Positions 23,546 to 29,746 of a stretch of DNA of 36,273 nucleotides are shown here, piece by piece. Source of the stretch: a virus; the IMG/VR virus record IMGVR_UViG_3300042304_000106, positions 1 to 36,273 of that record; one strand, given 5' to 3'. A program made the translations under genes and the position numbers. How positions within the stretch are numbered: the stretch's first letter is position 1; each line of letters opens with the position of its first letter. The notes under the pieces are model-generated. The model was given only the letters and a program-made list of their open reading frames with translations. It was not told where the DNA came from and ran no database searches.

Positions 23546-23737
23546 TTATTCTGCGTTTTCTAAATAAGCAGTCAATCGTTTTATTCTGTCAGCGTGATAA
23601 TCTGACATACGGCGAGCGTATTCCATCCCTGATTGGGCATCAAGGAAACGCCTCTTTGCTTCTTCAAGCTCCTTTGCCGCCATTTCATTCGGAGATGGCA
23701 TACGCCACAAATCCTGTATCTTGTATAGCAAGTTCAT
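23546..23737 (-). CDS. Unknown 63-residue coiled-coil protein
   Basis: Start at 23737 chosen because GGAGGGG precedes it; the longer open frame upstream overlaps a membrane microprotein. Starts MNLLYKIQDLWRMPSPNEMA, then a charged coil (AKELEEAKRRFLDAQSG) with a second helix ending RIKRLTAYLENAE. This layout recurs in small phage early proteins. Function unknown. Confidence 0.7.
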   Translation of the reverse strand: MNLLYKIQDLWRMPSPNEMAAKELEEAKRRFLDAQSGMEYARRMSDYHADRIKRLTAYLENAE

Positions 23738-23739
23738 CT

Positions 23740-23832
23740 TCAGCCCCTCCAAGCAAGCATTACGCCAATGCCGCCAAAGATGACGATGGCTAAAACACAT
23801 TCAACTAAGGCAGTAATAATTTTTTGTTTCAT
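23740..23832 (-). CDS. 30-residue membrane microprotein
   Basis: A short leftward frame: MKQKIITALVECVLAIVIFG then GIGVMLAWRG, one transmembrane helix. AAGGGA lies upstream, and the ribosome site of the next gene overlaps its end. Probably real by operon context. Confidence 0.5.
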   Translation of the reverse strand: MKQKIITALVECVLAIVIFGGIGVMLAWRG

Positions 23833-23850
23833 TTCATTTCCCTTTTTAAA

Positions 23851-24054
23851 TTAGATGAAAAAATTGCCGTCTTTTATTGATTCCCAAATGTCTACTACTT
23901 CAACATACTGGCCATAAGCAACGGCTCTGTCAAAATCTGTCTTGTCTGTAATTTGGTTTGTTCCATTATTAGAAACAAATCCCCACACTTGCTCCATGTG
24001 GTTGATCTTGTTTTCTAATTGAGTAAGTAAATTTTCTTTGCTGAAGCGAATCAT
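23851..24054 (-). CDS. Unknown 67-residue protein
   Basis: Starts at 24054 (ATGA overlap with the upstream gene; GGGGAG seven to eight nt upstream). MIRFSKENLLTQLENKINHM begins a helical protein with an aromatic end (VDIWESIKDGNFFI). No family recognised. Confidence 0.68.
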   Translation of the reverse strand: MIRFSKENLLTQLENKINHMEQVWGFVSNNGTNQITDKTDFDRAVAYGQYVEVVDIWESIKDGNFFI

Positions 24055-24257
24055 AATAAATCTCCCCATTCTTTCGCGTCGGTTTGTTCGTTGTAGCCCT
24101 GTGTATAGGCGGCTCGTTCTTCTGCATTCAAATTAAGAACATATTCAGAAGCCAATGAATCGCCAACAAAATAATGCGGATTGAAATCGCGTCCGTAATA
24201 TTTGTCAGCTGACCCTCTGTCGTATGCACCGCCATGTCGTGTGTATTCTGTTTTCAT
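24051..24257 (-). CDS. Small conserved-type phage protein
   Basis: 68 residues: EYTRHGGAYDRGSADKYYGR, then NPHYFVG and AYTQGYNEQ. This HGGxxDRGxAD...NPHY pattern is one I know from small early proteins of many phages, of unknown role. ATGA overlaps at both ends. Confidence 0.75.
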   Translation of the reverse strand: MKTEYTRHGGAYDRGSADKYYGRDFNPHYFVGDSLASEYVLNLNAEERAAYTQGYNEQTDAKEWGDLL

Positions 24258-24421
24258 GCTGTCCTCTCCTCAAGAACTAAACCAATGGCATGATCACTCA
24301 TGCCGTCGTTGCCTGTGCCAAGTTTTTCGTATGCGGCATAGGCTTCTGCGTAGTTGGCATAAGTTCCAATGATTTGATCAGTGTCTTTGTGGACAATGTG
24401 GTGTGGGCGGTCTTCAATCAT
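24254..24421 (-). CDS. Unknown 55-residue protein
   Basis: Open leftward frame beginning MIEDRPHHIVHKDTDQIIGT, followed by YANYAEAYAAYEKLG. ATG overlaps the upstream stop and its TGA overlaps the next ATG, so it fills a gap in the operon exactly. The sequence resembles short 'transformation of query into beta-alpha' phage proteins without a named family. Confidence 0.62.
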   Translation of the reverse strand: MIEDRPHHIVHKDTDQIIGTYANYAEAYAAYEKLGTGNDGMSDHAIGLVLEERTA

Positions 24422-24618
24422 GCTGTTGCTCCTTCGTGGTGCATTTCGTAGTAGGCTTGAGCATCTTCAGCAGTTGATGCTTCCCATTCGCGGCAGATTG
24501 CAACCTCATGGCCATTGTTGAAAACAGCCATCCAAGCCGCAGGAATAGTGCAGTTCAGGCGGTGATGGAAATATTCCGCTTGAAGGTAAACTTCTGTGAT
24601 TTTGAATTGTTTGAACAT
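24418..24618 (-). CDS. Unknown 66-residue protein
   Basis: ATG at 24618 with AAAAGGAA upstream; an open frame to 24708 covers the leader and is rejected. MFKQFKITEVYLQAEYFHHR starts a compact alpha/beta protein ending in EDAQAYYEMHHEG. It is the first gene after the hairpin and possible promoter at 24667-24725. Confidence 0.68.
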   Translation of the reverse strand: MFKQFKITEVYLQAEYFHHRLNCTIPAAWMAVFNNGHEVAICREWEASTAEDAQAYYEMHHEGATA

Positions 24619-24623
24619 CTTGA

Positions 24624-24643
24624 TTCCTTTTAAAAGACCCCGA
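24624..24643 (-). repeat. Palindromic leader repeat, copy A
   Basis: In the leftward RNA this reads TCGGGGTCTTTTAAAAGGAA. It contains the palindrome CTTTTAAAAG and the ribosome site AAAAGGAA of the gene at 24618. An identical 20-mer lies before the gene at 26040, and 16 of these bases before the gene at 26349. Confidence 0.8.
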
Positions 24644-24666
24644 CTGAAATTGCAGGGCATAGAAGA

Positions 24667-24695
24667 ATTATAAGCCAGATTATTTAGGATTCGAA
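24667..24695 (-). promoter_or_regulatory. Possible leftward promoter
   Basis: A perfect -10 TATAAT (24672-24667) with TTCGAA 17 nt upstream, a poor -35. It would give a transcript for the genes from 24618 leftwards. Low certainty. Confidence 0.35.
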
Positions 24696-24697
24696 CA

Positions 24698-24725
24698 CCC
24701 CCCATCAAATTATTTTGATGAGGGG
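24698..24725 (-). other. Intercistronic hairpin after DUF932 gene
   Basis: In leftward RNA CCCCTCATCAAA pairs with TTTGATGGGGGG: 12 bp with one G-U, loop ATAA. On the other strand one pair is a C-A mismatch, so the structure belongs to the leftward transcript. No T tract follows; it may be an attenuator, processing site or stability element. Confidence 0.6.
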
Positions 24726-24735
24726 AAACCCTTGC

Positions 24736-25707
24736 TTATGCCAACAGCAGGGATTCGGCCTCGCTTTTCATGCGGTTGCCATTGCCAAACCATGCGTTGT
24801 TCATGCGGCTGTCGACATTGTGGCCTTTGTCGTGGTCAATGTATTGGGTGACAGCATTGAGCAAGCCCCATCGCGTACCCCCTGCGCCCTGCAAATCTGC
24901 GCCCATGCCCTTTCCCTCAAACAACTCAAGTACCTTGTTGTAGCCGCGAGATGGCTTGAACTCGGCAGTCTTTGGGTCAAAGTTTGCGGGGAATAAATTT
25001 GTCAAGAAGTCTTTGACAAAAGTGACACCGACTTGCTGACGGGCAAGATGGCGGTACTTGTCCATCATGCCGTCAAAGCCGCTAACCACTAGGCCGAGCC
25101 TGTCACGCATCAGGCTCGCATCAAACTCGCGACCATGCGTAATATTGAACCGACTAGGGGCAAACTCATTGTCAGCGGCTGAAAGCGTATTGTTGCAGAC
25201 CACACGGACGCTAGTGAATTGGCCAACAGTTGCCGTAGAGCCATCAAAGCTAGTGGACAACAGCAAATAACCGCGAACGGCATCATCGCCAAGGACACAG
25301 GCCTCTTTGTTTGTGTTTGCCAATGCCCAAATGCGTTTACCGCCTTTAATCGCCCCTGCGACCTCCAGTTTGAATCCTGCGCTTTGCATCAGCACATTGA
25401 AGAAGTCCAGAACATCTTTGGGCTGATGGAGCTTGTAGCGGTCTGTGACCAAACCGAGCGGGGCAAATGTGTCGCTACGATAGACAACATTCTGGCCATG
25501 AACGCGCAAGGTGTCCTGTACTTCATTGAATGGTTGAAAGCGAACTGGTGAAACTTTCGCCTCCCAATCAAGCCCCGCCATTTTTGACCATGTGTCAATG
25601 TCAGCGTCAGGGTTCAATTCCTGACCGAGACCATGCCAAGGCTTCTGACCAACATAAGCGATCTCTGCCATACCTGTCGTTGCGTTTGTTTCGATTAAAT
25701 GTGCCAT
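24736..25707 (-). CDS. DUF932 phage/plasmid-like protein
   Basis: 323 residues matching the DUF932 (TIGR03299-like) family: start MAHLIETNATTGMAEIAYVG, QKPWHGLG, RYKLHQPKDVLDFFNVL, GGKRIWALANT, GYLLLSTSFDGSTAT, VRVVCNNTL, and NAWFGNG near the C-terminus. Members are common on phages and plasmids; some are linked to recombination or anti-defence, but the biochemical role is unknown. AAAGGAAATTTATC precedes the ATG. It is the largest gene of the leftward operon. Confidence 0.93.
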   Translation of the reverse strand: MAHLIETNATTGMAEIAYVGQKPWHGLGQELNPDADIDTWSKMAGLDWEAKVSPVRFQPFNEVQDTLRVHGQNVVYRSDTFAPLGLVTDRYKLHQPKDVLDFFNVLMQSAGFKLEVAGAIKGGKRIWALANTNKEACVLGDDAVRGYLLLSTSFDGSTATVGQFTSVRVVCNNTLSAADNEFAPSRFNITHGREFDASLMRDRLGLVVSGFDGMMDKYRHLARQQVGVTFVKDFLTNLFPANFDPKTAEFKPSRGYNKVLELFEGKGMGADLQGAGGTRWGLLNAVTQYIDHDKGHNVDSRMNNAWFGNGNRMKSEAESLLLA

Positions 25708-25744
25708 GATAAATTTCCTTTAATTAAATTTCAGAGTTGAGGGC

Positions 25745-25760
25745 GGGGGCTTGCGCCCCC
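25745..25760 (-). other. Intercistronic GC-rich hairpin
   Basis: GGGGGC and GCCCCC form a perfect 6-bp stem with a four-base loop (GCAA in the leftward RNA), 7 nt after the stop of the gene at 25768-26040. No T tract, and the DUF932 leader follows. Confidence 0.6.
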
Positions 25761-25767
25761 TATTTGA

Positions 25768-26040
25768 TTAACCGATCAGCAATGTCACATCTTCAACATC
25801 TTGAAGATTTGCAAGGCGACCATTGTTGTTGATGCTGTATTCAACTTGAGCAATCGTTGGAACGCGCAACAATGAATAGTCAACACCTTGAATACATTGG
25901 CTTGTTCCTTCGTACCAAGTCAAAGTAACCATCAATCCATCAATGCTTTCAACTGTTCTCACTTGCGCTTCAGCAGAGTCGCTAGTGACAACTAATTGAC
26001 CGACACGGATTTCAGACAGTTTGATTCTTGCGTTTTTCAT
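25768..26040 (-). CDS. Unknown 90-residue beta-rich protein
   Basis: ATG at 26040 chosen because AAAAGGAAATTG lies upstream; an open frame to 26103 covers a hairpin and is rejected. MKNARIKLSEIRVGQLVVTS starts a strand-rich protein with VRTVESIDGLMVTLTWYEG. It may form a small SH3-like barrel. Function unknown. Confidence 0.68.
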   Translation of the reverse strand: MKNARIKLSEIRVGQLVVTSDSAEAQVRTVESIDGLMVTLTWYEGTSQCIQGVDYSLLRVPTIAQVEYSINNNGRLANLQDVEDVTLLIG

Positions 26041-26047
26041 TTTCAAT

Positions 26048-26067
26048 TTCCTTTTAAAAGACCCCGA
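26048..26067 (-). repeat. Palindromic leader repeat, copy B
   Basis: Identical over 20 bases to copy A at 24624-24643, with the CTTTTAAAAG palindrome and AAAAGGAA ribosome site for the gene at 26040. Confidence 0.8.
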
Positions 26068-26093
26068 GGGGATTGTTGTGATGTGACAGATTG

Positions 26094-26130
26094 CACATCT
26101 CAAGGCTCACAGCATGAGCCTCAAGATATG
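26094..26130 (-). other. Long intercistronic hairpin
   Basis: In leftward RNA CATATCTTGAGGCTCA pairs with TGAGCCTTGAGATGTG over 16 bp, three of them G-U, around a five-base loop. It starts 3 nt after the stop of the gene at 26134. The opposite strand has mismatches at the G-U positions, so the fold is specific to leftward RNA. No T tract. Confidence 0.65.
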
Positions 26131-26133
26131 TAA

Positions 26134-26349
26134 TCAGGCAACGATGTTGAAGTGGAAATGCACTCCGTATTGCATTGCACTAGTGCCGATGAAGCAAGGG
26201 AAGAAGCGGCCATCTGTATGGGTCAAAACCATGTAACGCAATTGATTAAAATCAAATTTGTCAGAAGGGAAAACTTTCTCAACAGCTTTGATTGCATTTG
26301 CAACTGTTGCGTAAGTTTTGTTTGGTGTGAGTTGAACTTGAGTTGACAT
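26134..26349 (-). CDS. First gene of leftward operon, unknown
   Basis: 71 residues: MSTQVQLTPNKTYATVANAI, KAVEKVFPSDKFDFNQLRYM, then a strand-rich end (HTDGRFFPCFIGTSAMQYGV). The ATG is preceded by the shared leader with AAAAGGAAATC. As the first gene after the control region it should be made early. No family recognised. Confidence 0.7.
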   Translation of the reverse strand: MSTQVQLTPNKTYATVANAIKAVEKVFPSDKFDFNQLRYMVLTHTDGRFFPCFIGTSAMQYGVHFHFNIVA

Positions 26350-26355
26350 TTTGAT

Positions 26356-26371
26356 TTCCTTTTAAAAGACC
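26356..26371 (-). repeat. Palindromic leader repeat, copy C
   Basis: GGTCTTTTAAAAGGAA in leftward RNA, the 16-base core of copies A and B, immediately before the gene at 26349. Confidence 0.75.
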
Positions 26372-26539
26372 ACAAGATGTTTGCGGCATGAATGAATTTT
26401 GCATCAGAAATAATAAAAAACGTATTTATTCTAAAAATATTTATAAATTCCCTTATTTTTGTATGTTTCGTTGTTTTTTTGGCACAGTTTACAGCTGTCC
26501 ACTCAGGGTTTCTACTTATTTGCGTTAGCTAAACTTGCT

Positions 26540-26545
26540 TATAAT
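26540..26545 (+). promoter_or_regulatory. -10 box of Cro-like gene
   Basis: A perfect TATAAT ending 6 nt before the ATG at 26552, with only AT-rich sequence at the -35 position. Transcription would start at or next to the ATG, giving a leaderless message. Confidence 0.5.
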
Positions 26546-26551
26546 GGAGAC

Positions 26552-26707
26552 ATGAAAAAAAATGATGCTATAAAACTTGCAGGAAGTATCAAAGAGCTTG
26601 CGCTTCTATTGGGCATTTCTCAACCCGCGATTTCCATGTGGAAAGAGGATGTGCCAAAGATGCGTGTCTTTCAACTTCGTGCTTTGAAACCTGAATGGTT
26701 TTTGTAA
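26552..26707 (+). CDS. cro: Cro-like repressor (P22 Cro/YdaS type)
   Basis: 51 residues from ATG 26552: MKKNDAIKLAGSIKELALLL, then GISQPAISMWKEDVPKMRVF, a compact helix-turn-helix with the Q-x-A-I-S-x-W recognition helix typical of P22 Cro and YdaS-like proteins. The longer open frame from 26459 crosses the promoter and is rejected. It probably binds the neighbouring control region and represses early transcription. No partner CI gene is recognisable. Confidence 0.82.
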   Translation: MKKNDAIKLAGSIKELALLLGISQPAISMWKEDVPKMRVFQLRALKPEWFL

Positions 26708-26755
26708 TTTGAAACACGGCTAGGATGGATTAATTACCCATCTGAAAAGAGTTCT

Positions 26756-26787
26756 CCCCCTCTCCTGCCGAGGTTTCTTTTAGGGGG
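26756..26787 (+). other. Possible weak terminator or attenuator after cro
   Basis: CCCCCT (26756-26761) can pair with AGGGGG (26782-26787), and inside it CTC with GAG followed by TTTCTTTT. The position matches lambda tR1, between cro and the replication gene. The stems are weak and the call is tentative. Confidence 0.3.
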
Positions 26788-26806
26788 CTGTTTGAAAAGG
26801 GCGGCT

Positions 26807-27559
26807 ATGCACTATTACCAGTTCAATATTGGTGACTACCACACGCACACACTACATCTGAACGAGATGGAGGATTTGGCTTATCGCCGAATGCTTGATT
26901 GGTGCTACTTACATGAAAAAGAATTGCCTTTGGACTACGAGCAGATCGCAAGACTGATTCGGATGCGGTCGCATACGGATTGCATTGCAGTAGTAGTGCA
27001 AGAGTTCTTTACGCGACACAATGATGGTTGGATTAGCGACAGGGTATTGCAAGAAATTGAACACTACAAGGCCAAAGTTGAACAGGCATCAAGGGCGGGT
27101 AAGGCATCTGCTGAACGCAGAGCCAACGGCAGTCCAACGGGCGTTCAACCAACCAATAACCAACAACCAATAACTAACAACCAACAACCATTGGATTTAG
27201 ATGCTAACGCATCTTTGGCGGAAGAGGGTCTTCCACCCTGTCCACACAAAGAGATTATTCAGCTATACAAGAAGCATTTGCCGCACCTGACACAGCCGCG
27301 AGTTTGGGAAGGGAATAGGCAGACAGTTTTGAAAAGCCGATGGATACAAGCCTCAAAGCCATCCAATTATTCCCCTGACGGATATAAGACGCGAGAAAGT
27401 GGTTTGAAGTGGTGGGATAGTTTTTTTAGTTACATTGCCAATGATTCATCTTTGGTTAACGGATACAAAAGCAAAGATAGAACATGGTTGCCTGATTTGG
27501 AGTGGATAACGACAGCTTCAAATTTTGCAAAAATAATTGATGGGAAATATGCGAAATGA
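26807..27559 (+). CDS. DUF1376 replication-type protein
   Basis: 250 residues from ATG 26807 (AAAGGGCGG upstream; a TTG at 26792 is also open). The N-terminus MHYYQFNIGDYHTHTLHLNE, then MEDLAYRRMLDWCYLHEKEL is the DUF1376 domain, often found in phage proteins in the replication initiator position. A Gln/Asn-rich linker (NNQQPITNNQQP) joins a C-terminal helical domain (KEIIQLYKKHLPHL, GLKWWDSFFSYIA) similar to those in replication initiators. It follows cro directly, like lambda O. A replication role is inferred. Confidence 0.82.
   Translation: MHYYQFNIGDYHTHTLHLNEMEDLAYRRMLDWCYLHEKELPLDYEQIARLIRMRSHTDCIAVVVQEFFTRHNDGWISDRVLQEIEHYKAKVEQASRAGKASAERRANGSPTGVQPTNNQQPITNNQQPLDLDANASLAEEGLPPCPHKEIIQLYKKHLPHLTQPRVWEGNRQTVLKSRWIQASKPSNYSPDGYKTRESGLKWWDSFFSYIANDSSLVNGYKSKDRTWLPDLEWITTASNFAKIIDGKYAK
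27146..27190 (+). repeat. AC-rich repeats inside DUF1376 gene, possible origin
   Basis: ACCAACAACCA occurs at 27159-27169 and 27180-27190, 21 bp apart, with ACCAATAAC at 27152 and 27166 interleaved. They encode the Gln/Asn linker. Lambda-type origins also lie as repeats within the initiator gene. Confidence 0.35.
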
Positions 27560-27645
27560 AAAATAGATATATTTTCGGAGCATTGTTTTTAATGCTGACT
27601 ATCTTTTGGACTTGGGTTCATTGGCTTATTTGGACTCACATATGA
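27556..27645 (+). CDS. 29-residue membrane microprotein
   Basis: MKNRYIFGALFLMLTIFWTW then VHWLIWTHI, one Trp-rich transmembrane helix. ATG overlaps the DUF1376 stop and its TGA overlaps the next ATG. Confidence 0.5.
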   Translation: MKNRYIFGALFLMLTIFWTWVHWLIWTHI

Positions 27646-27737
27646 CATGGCCATTTCCTCCATTTCCAAATCCAAAACATAAAGATCAGCGTCAGCCGAA
27701 ATTTAATCCCGACAATTTTGAGGACGCGCCGCTATGA
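27642..27737 (+). CDS. 31-residue Pro-rich microprotein
   Basis: MTWPFPPFPNPKHKDQRQPK followed by FNPDNFEDAPL. Pro/aromatic-rich, no membrane segment. Sits between two ATGA overlaps, linking the preceding microprotein to the gene at 27734. Confidence 0.5.
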   Translation: MTWPFPPFPNPKHKDQRQPKFNPDNFEDAPL

Positions 27738-28138
27738 CTAAAGACGAAGCATTGAAGCTGGCGCTGAAGGCGTTGGAAACATCTATGTATCCGCAACAAA
27801 AACAATTGCAAGCCATCACCGCCATCAAAGAAGCCTTGGCACAACAAGCCCTAGATAGGAAGGCAGAGAACGCCCGTGAGTTGGGGCTGGACTATGAGCC
27901 AGAGCAAGAGCCTGTGGGACTGATTGAGAGCCTGAAAGATGCACAACCGTGTTGCGGAGAATATCAAACCTGTTGGCGTGCTTGCACACCTCGCGGAAAG
28001 TTCTTAGCACAGCGCACATGGGTTGGGCTGATGCGTGGCGTGCGCGTGGAGGGTGACACCGTGGTGATCAGCGTCAAGGGCGGCAACGATGCGGCTAGAG
28101 AGTTGTGCGGTGCATTGATCGAGGAGATGAATCGATGA
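27734..28138 (+). CDS. Phage protein with helical N-terminal repeat domain
   Basis: 134 residues. MTKDEALKLALKALETSMYP and ITAIKEALAQQ form the short helical module often seen at the start of phage early proteins. The middle has clustered cysteines (PCCGEYQTCWRAC) and the end is a beta-alpha unit (GVRVEGDTVVISVKGGNDAA). Possibly a mosaic of modules. Base composition is richer in G+C than its neighbours. Function unknown. Confidence 0.7.
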   Translation: MTKDEALKLALKALETSMYPQQKQLQAITAIKEALAQQALDRKAENARELGLDYEPEQEPVGLIESLKDAQPCCGEYQTCWRACTPRGKFLAQRTWVGLMRGVRVEGDTVVISVKGGNDAARELCGALIEEMNR

Positions 28139-28857
28139 CCCCGTTAATTCGCGAGACTATCAAAATGGCTTTTGACGGCGGCATTGACCCTACCGAAATT
28201 CAGTGGTTTGATTTGTCGGGTTATGTTGACGATAGAAGCCATGCGGTTACTGAACCATTAATGAAGTACCGCCCTCCGTTTGAAAAAAACATTGTGGTTT
28301 GGCGCGGTAAAACCAAAACTTATGCGTCTTATGACACTATTTTTATGGTGGTTGGTACTAACCCTGAAGAAGGCATTGTGGTATCTACATGGAAAGGTGT
28401 AACAGGGCGTATGCCAACTAAATTCCCGCCTATGGTTTATGTGGTTGATGGCAATATGTTGCGTTACGGGCCAATAGACGATGGCAAAGAAATATCTAAA
28501 GAAATGGCAGAAACAATGCTTTCTTTTTGCGGTATTTGGCTTGAATCGTTAACGCAATCAGTACAAGCGCATCAACCTTTTACAAAACCTACATTTACTA
28601 ATCAACGAAAAATTAAAGAAGGCAAAATGCCTACTTACGACTGGACTACGGTGGTGGTGGAAGCCTCTAAGCCCAAAAATGAGCATCAAGGGGGCACACA
28701 CGCAAGCCCTAGATTGCATGACCGTAGAGGGCATTTGAGGCGTTTGAAAACGGGCAAAACTTGCTGGGTCAAGGCGCATAAAGTTGGCGATGTGACCAAG
28801 GGTATTGTGTTCCACGATTATGTTATTGAAGCCAAACTCAAGGAGAAGAAAACATGA
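28135..28857 (+). CDS. Unknown phage protein with RRRGH-type C-terminus
   Basis: 240 residues from ATG 28135 (ATGA overlap); an upstream in-frame ATG is rejected. The N-terminal two-thirds have alternating strands and helices (IFMVVGTNPEEGIVVSTWKG). The C-terminus, HASPRLHDRRGHLRRLKTGK then VWVKAHKVGD-like sequence, is a basic module I recognise from many phage early proteins, perhaps binding nucleic acid. Unknown function. Confidence 0.72.
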   Translation: MTPLIRETIKMAFDGGIDPTEIQWFDLSGYVDDRSHAVTEPLMKYRPPFEKNIVVWRGKTKTYASYDTIFMVVGTNPEEGIVVSTWKGVTGRMPTKFPPMVYVVDGNMLRYGPIDDGKEISKEMAETMLSFCGIWLESLTQSVQAHQPFTKPTFTNQRKIKEGKMPTYDWTTVVVEASKPKNEHQGGTHASPRLHDRRGHLRRLKTGKTCWVKAHKVGDVTKGIVFHDYVIEAKLKEKKT

Positions 28858-29048
28858 TGCATTCAATTGCACTTGGCGCGAATCAGCCATTACATAAATT
28901 TAAACTTTGCTCACGATGCGACACAAGCAAGCCTCCAGAGGGCGGCATCGATATGGGGTCTAAATGGATTTGCCAATCCTGTTGGAATAAAAAGATAACA
29001 GGAAAAAATCTAAAGCAAAATCGAATTTCTCAAAAGGCTAAACAATGA
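28854..29048 (+). CDS. Small zinc-ribbon protein
   Basis: 64 residues with CSRC and CQSC pairs about 20 residues apart (LCSRCDTSKPPEGG, WICQSCWNKK), a four-cysteine zinc ribbon, then a basic tail. Starts in an ATGA overlap. Probably binds nucleic acid or protein. Confidence 0.72.
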   Translation: MMHSIALGANQPLHKFKLCSRCDTSKPPEGGIDMGSKWICQSCWNKKITGKNLKQNRISQKAKQ

Positions 29049-29275
29049 GCTTTGCTAAACCAGAATCAAAAAGAAAAGAAGAATTTGAATTTTCTATTTA
29101 CTGCTCAGTAGATGGTTGCGGGAGTAGATGGGCTGTTCATTGTGATGGGGAAAAACCTAAATGCTCGTACCACCAATGGCAGAACAGTAAGCCTCAGAAA
29201 AAAGCTCTTTCATCTTTACCAGACCTTAAGCCAAAGACAGTAGCTCAATGGTATGAAGAAAAGGATGAATTCTAA
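29045..29275 (+). CDS. Small Cys/His protein
   Basis: 76 residues with YCSVDGCGSRW and HCDGEKPKCSYH, enough Cys and His for one zinc site, then a Lys/Pro-rich linker and KTVAQWYEEKDEF. This resembles short phage zinc-finger proteins near replication genes. Function unknown. Confidence 0.68.
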   Translation: MSFAKPESKRKEEFEFSIYCSVDGCGSRWAVHCDGEKPKCSYHQWQNSKPQKKALSSLPDLKPKTVAQWYEEKDEF

Positions 29276-29276
29276 A

Positions 29277-29531
29277 ATGAATTATTTTGATGCAATGCGA
29301 ATCTTGGACAAAGTTTATGACGGAGCCATTTATCCTGAGAATATTATTGACAAAGCTCTTGAAGCAACAGGGGACTTAGATGGACAAGGAACACCTAAAA
29401 GACAGCGAAGCGAGGGAATGGATTGCCAGATACAGAAAGAAGCAACTGGAAGAAGGCAAGGGCGAAGCATTAGAGTGGTGGCGCAAGATATTGTCGGACA
29501 TAGCAAAGAGGCGTGGTCAGTCTGCCGCTGA
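29277..29531 (+). CDS. Unknown protein; end overlaps next gene in another frame
   Basis: 84 residues from ATG 29277. MNYFDAMRILDKVYDGAIYP, then ENIIDKALEATGDLDG, is a helix-rich start of a type seen in other phages. From about 29380 the frame overlaps the next gene by 152 nt and its composition turns to charged, shadow-like sequence. Either a true dual-coding stretch or loss of an original stop. Confidence 0.52.
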   Translation: MNYFDAMRILDKVYDGAIYPENIIDKALEATGDLDGQGTPKRQRSEGMDCQIQKEATGRRQGRSIRVVAQDIVGHSKEAWSVCR

Positions 29532-29586
29532 TGATTTGAGAAAAAGAATGAATATTCAAAGGAAAAAAAATGCAACAAGACATTGA
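29380..29586 (+). CDS. Unknown 68-residue basic helical protein
   Basis: GGGGA lies 5-6 nt before ATG 29380. LKDSEAREWIARYRKKQLEE, then ALEWWRKILSDIAKRRGQSA and ADDLRKRMN match a small phage protein pattern (W..RYR.K.......WW......I.KRRG..AA..LR.RMN) that I know from related phage early regions. This supports it over the overlapping frame. Probably DNA- or replication-associated. Confidence 0.72.
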   Translation: MDKEHLKDSEAREWIARYRKKQLEEGKGEALEWWRKILSDIAKRRGQSAADDLRKRMNIQRKKNATRH

Positions 29587-29746
29587 CATTGAAGCATTGT
29601 TGATGAAGGAGCGAGAACAATGTGTAATTGAATTGCTCAGATGCTTTGTCACAACTGATCAGATGCCAACATCCCGCGATGCTGTCACACACAATGAGGC
29701 GGTAAAAGAATGTATTGATGCTTTGATTGCGAGGAAAGACAAATGA
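29570..29746 (+). CDS. Unknown 58-residue protein
   Basis: AAAGGA lies 8 nt before ATG 29570. MQQDIDIEALLMKEREQCVI starts a helical protein ending AVKECIDALIARKDK. Overlaps the preceding gene by 17 nt and the next by 4 nt (ATGA). No family recognised. Confidence 0.65.
   Translation: MQQDIDIEALLMKEREQCVIELLRCFVTTDQMPTSRDAVTHNEAVKECIDALIARKDK

Larger units (their letters stand above)
26350..26551. promoter_or_regulatory. Divergent control region
   Basis: About 200 bases between the leftward operon and the rightward Cro-like gene. The middle is very AT-rich (26410-26465) and contains the 10-bp palindrome ATTTATAAAT at 26439-26448; ACAGCTGT, another palindrome, lies at 26491-26498. These are plausible operators. 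I find no consensus leftward promoter, although AT-rich -10-like hexamers abound. Confidence 0.5.

Noticed and set aside
24685-24700. Leftward GTTCGAATCC looks like a tRNA T-arm, possibly a tRNA gene or attachment site.
   Set aside because: No acceptor, D or anticodon arms can be folded around it, and no integrase accompanies it.
24715-24996. Plus-strand ORF inside the DUF932 gene.
   Set aside because: Antisense to a well-supported gene and without family features.
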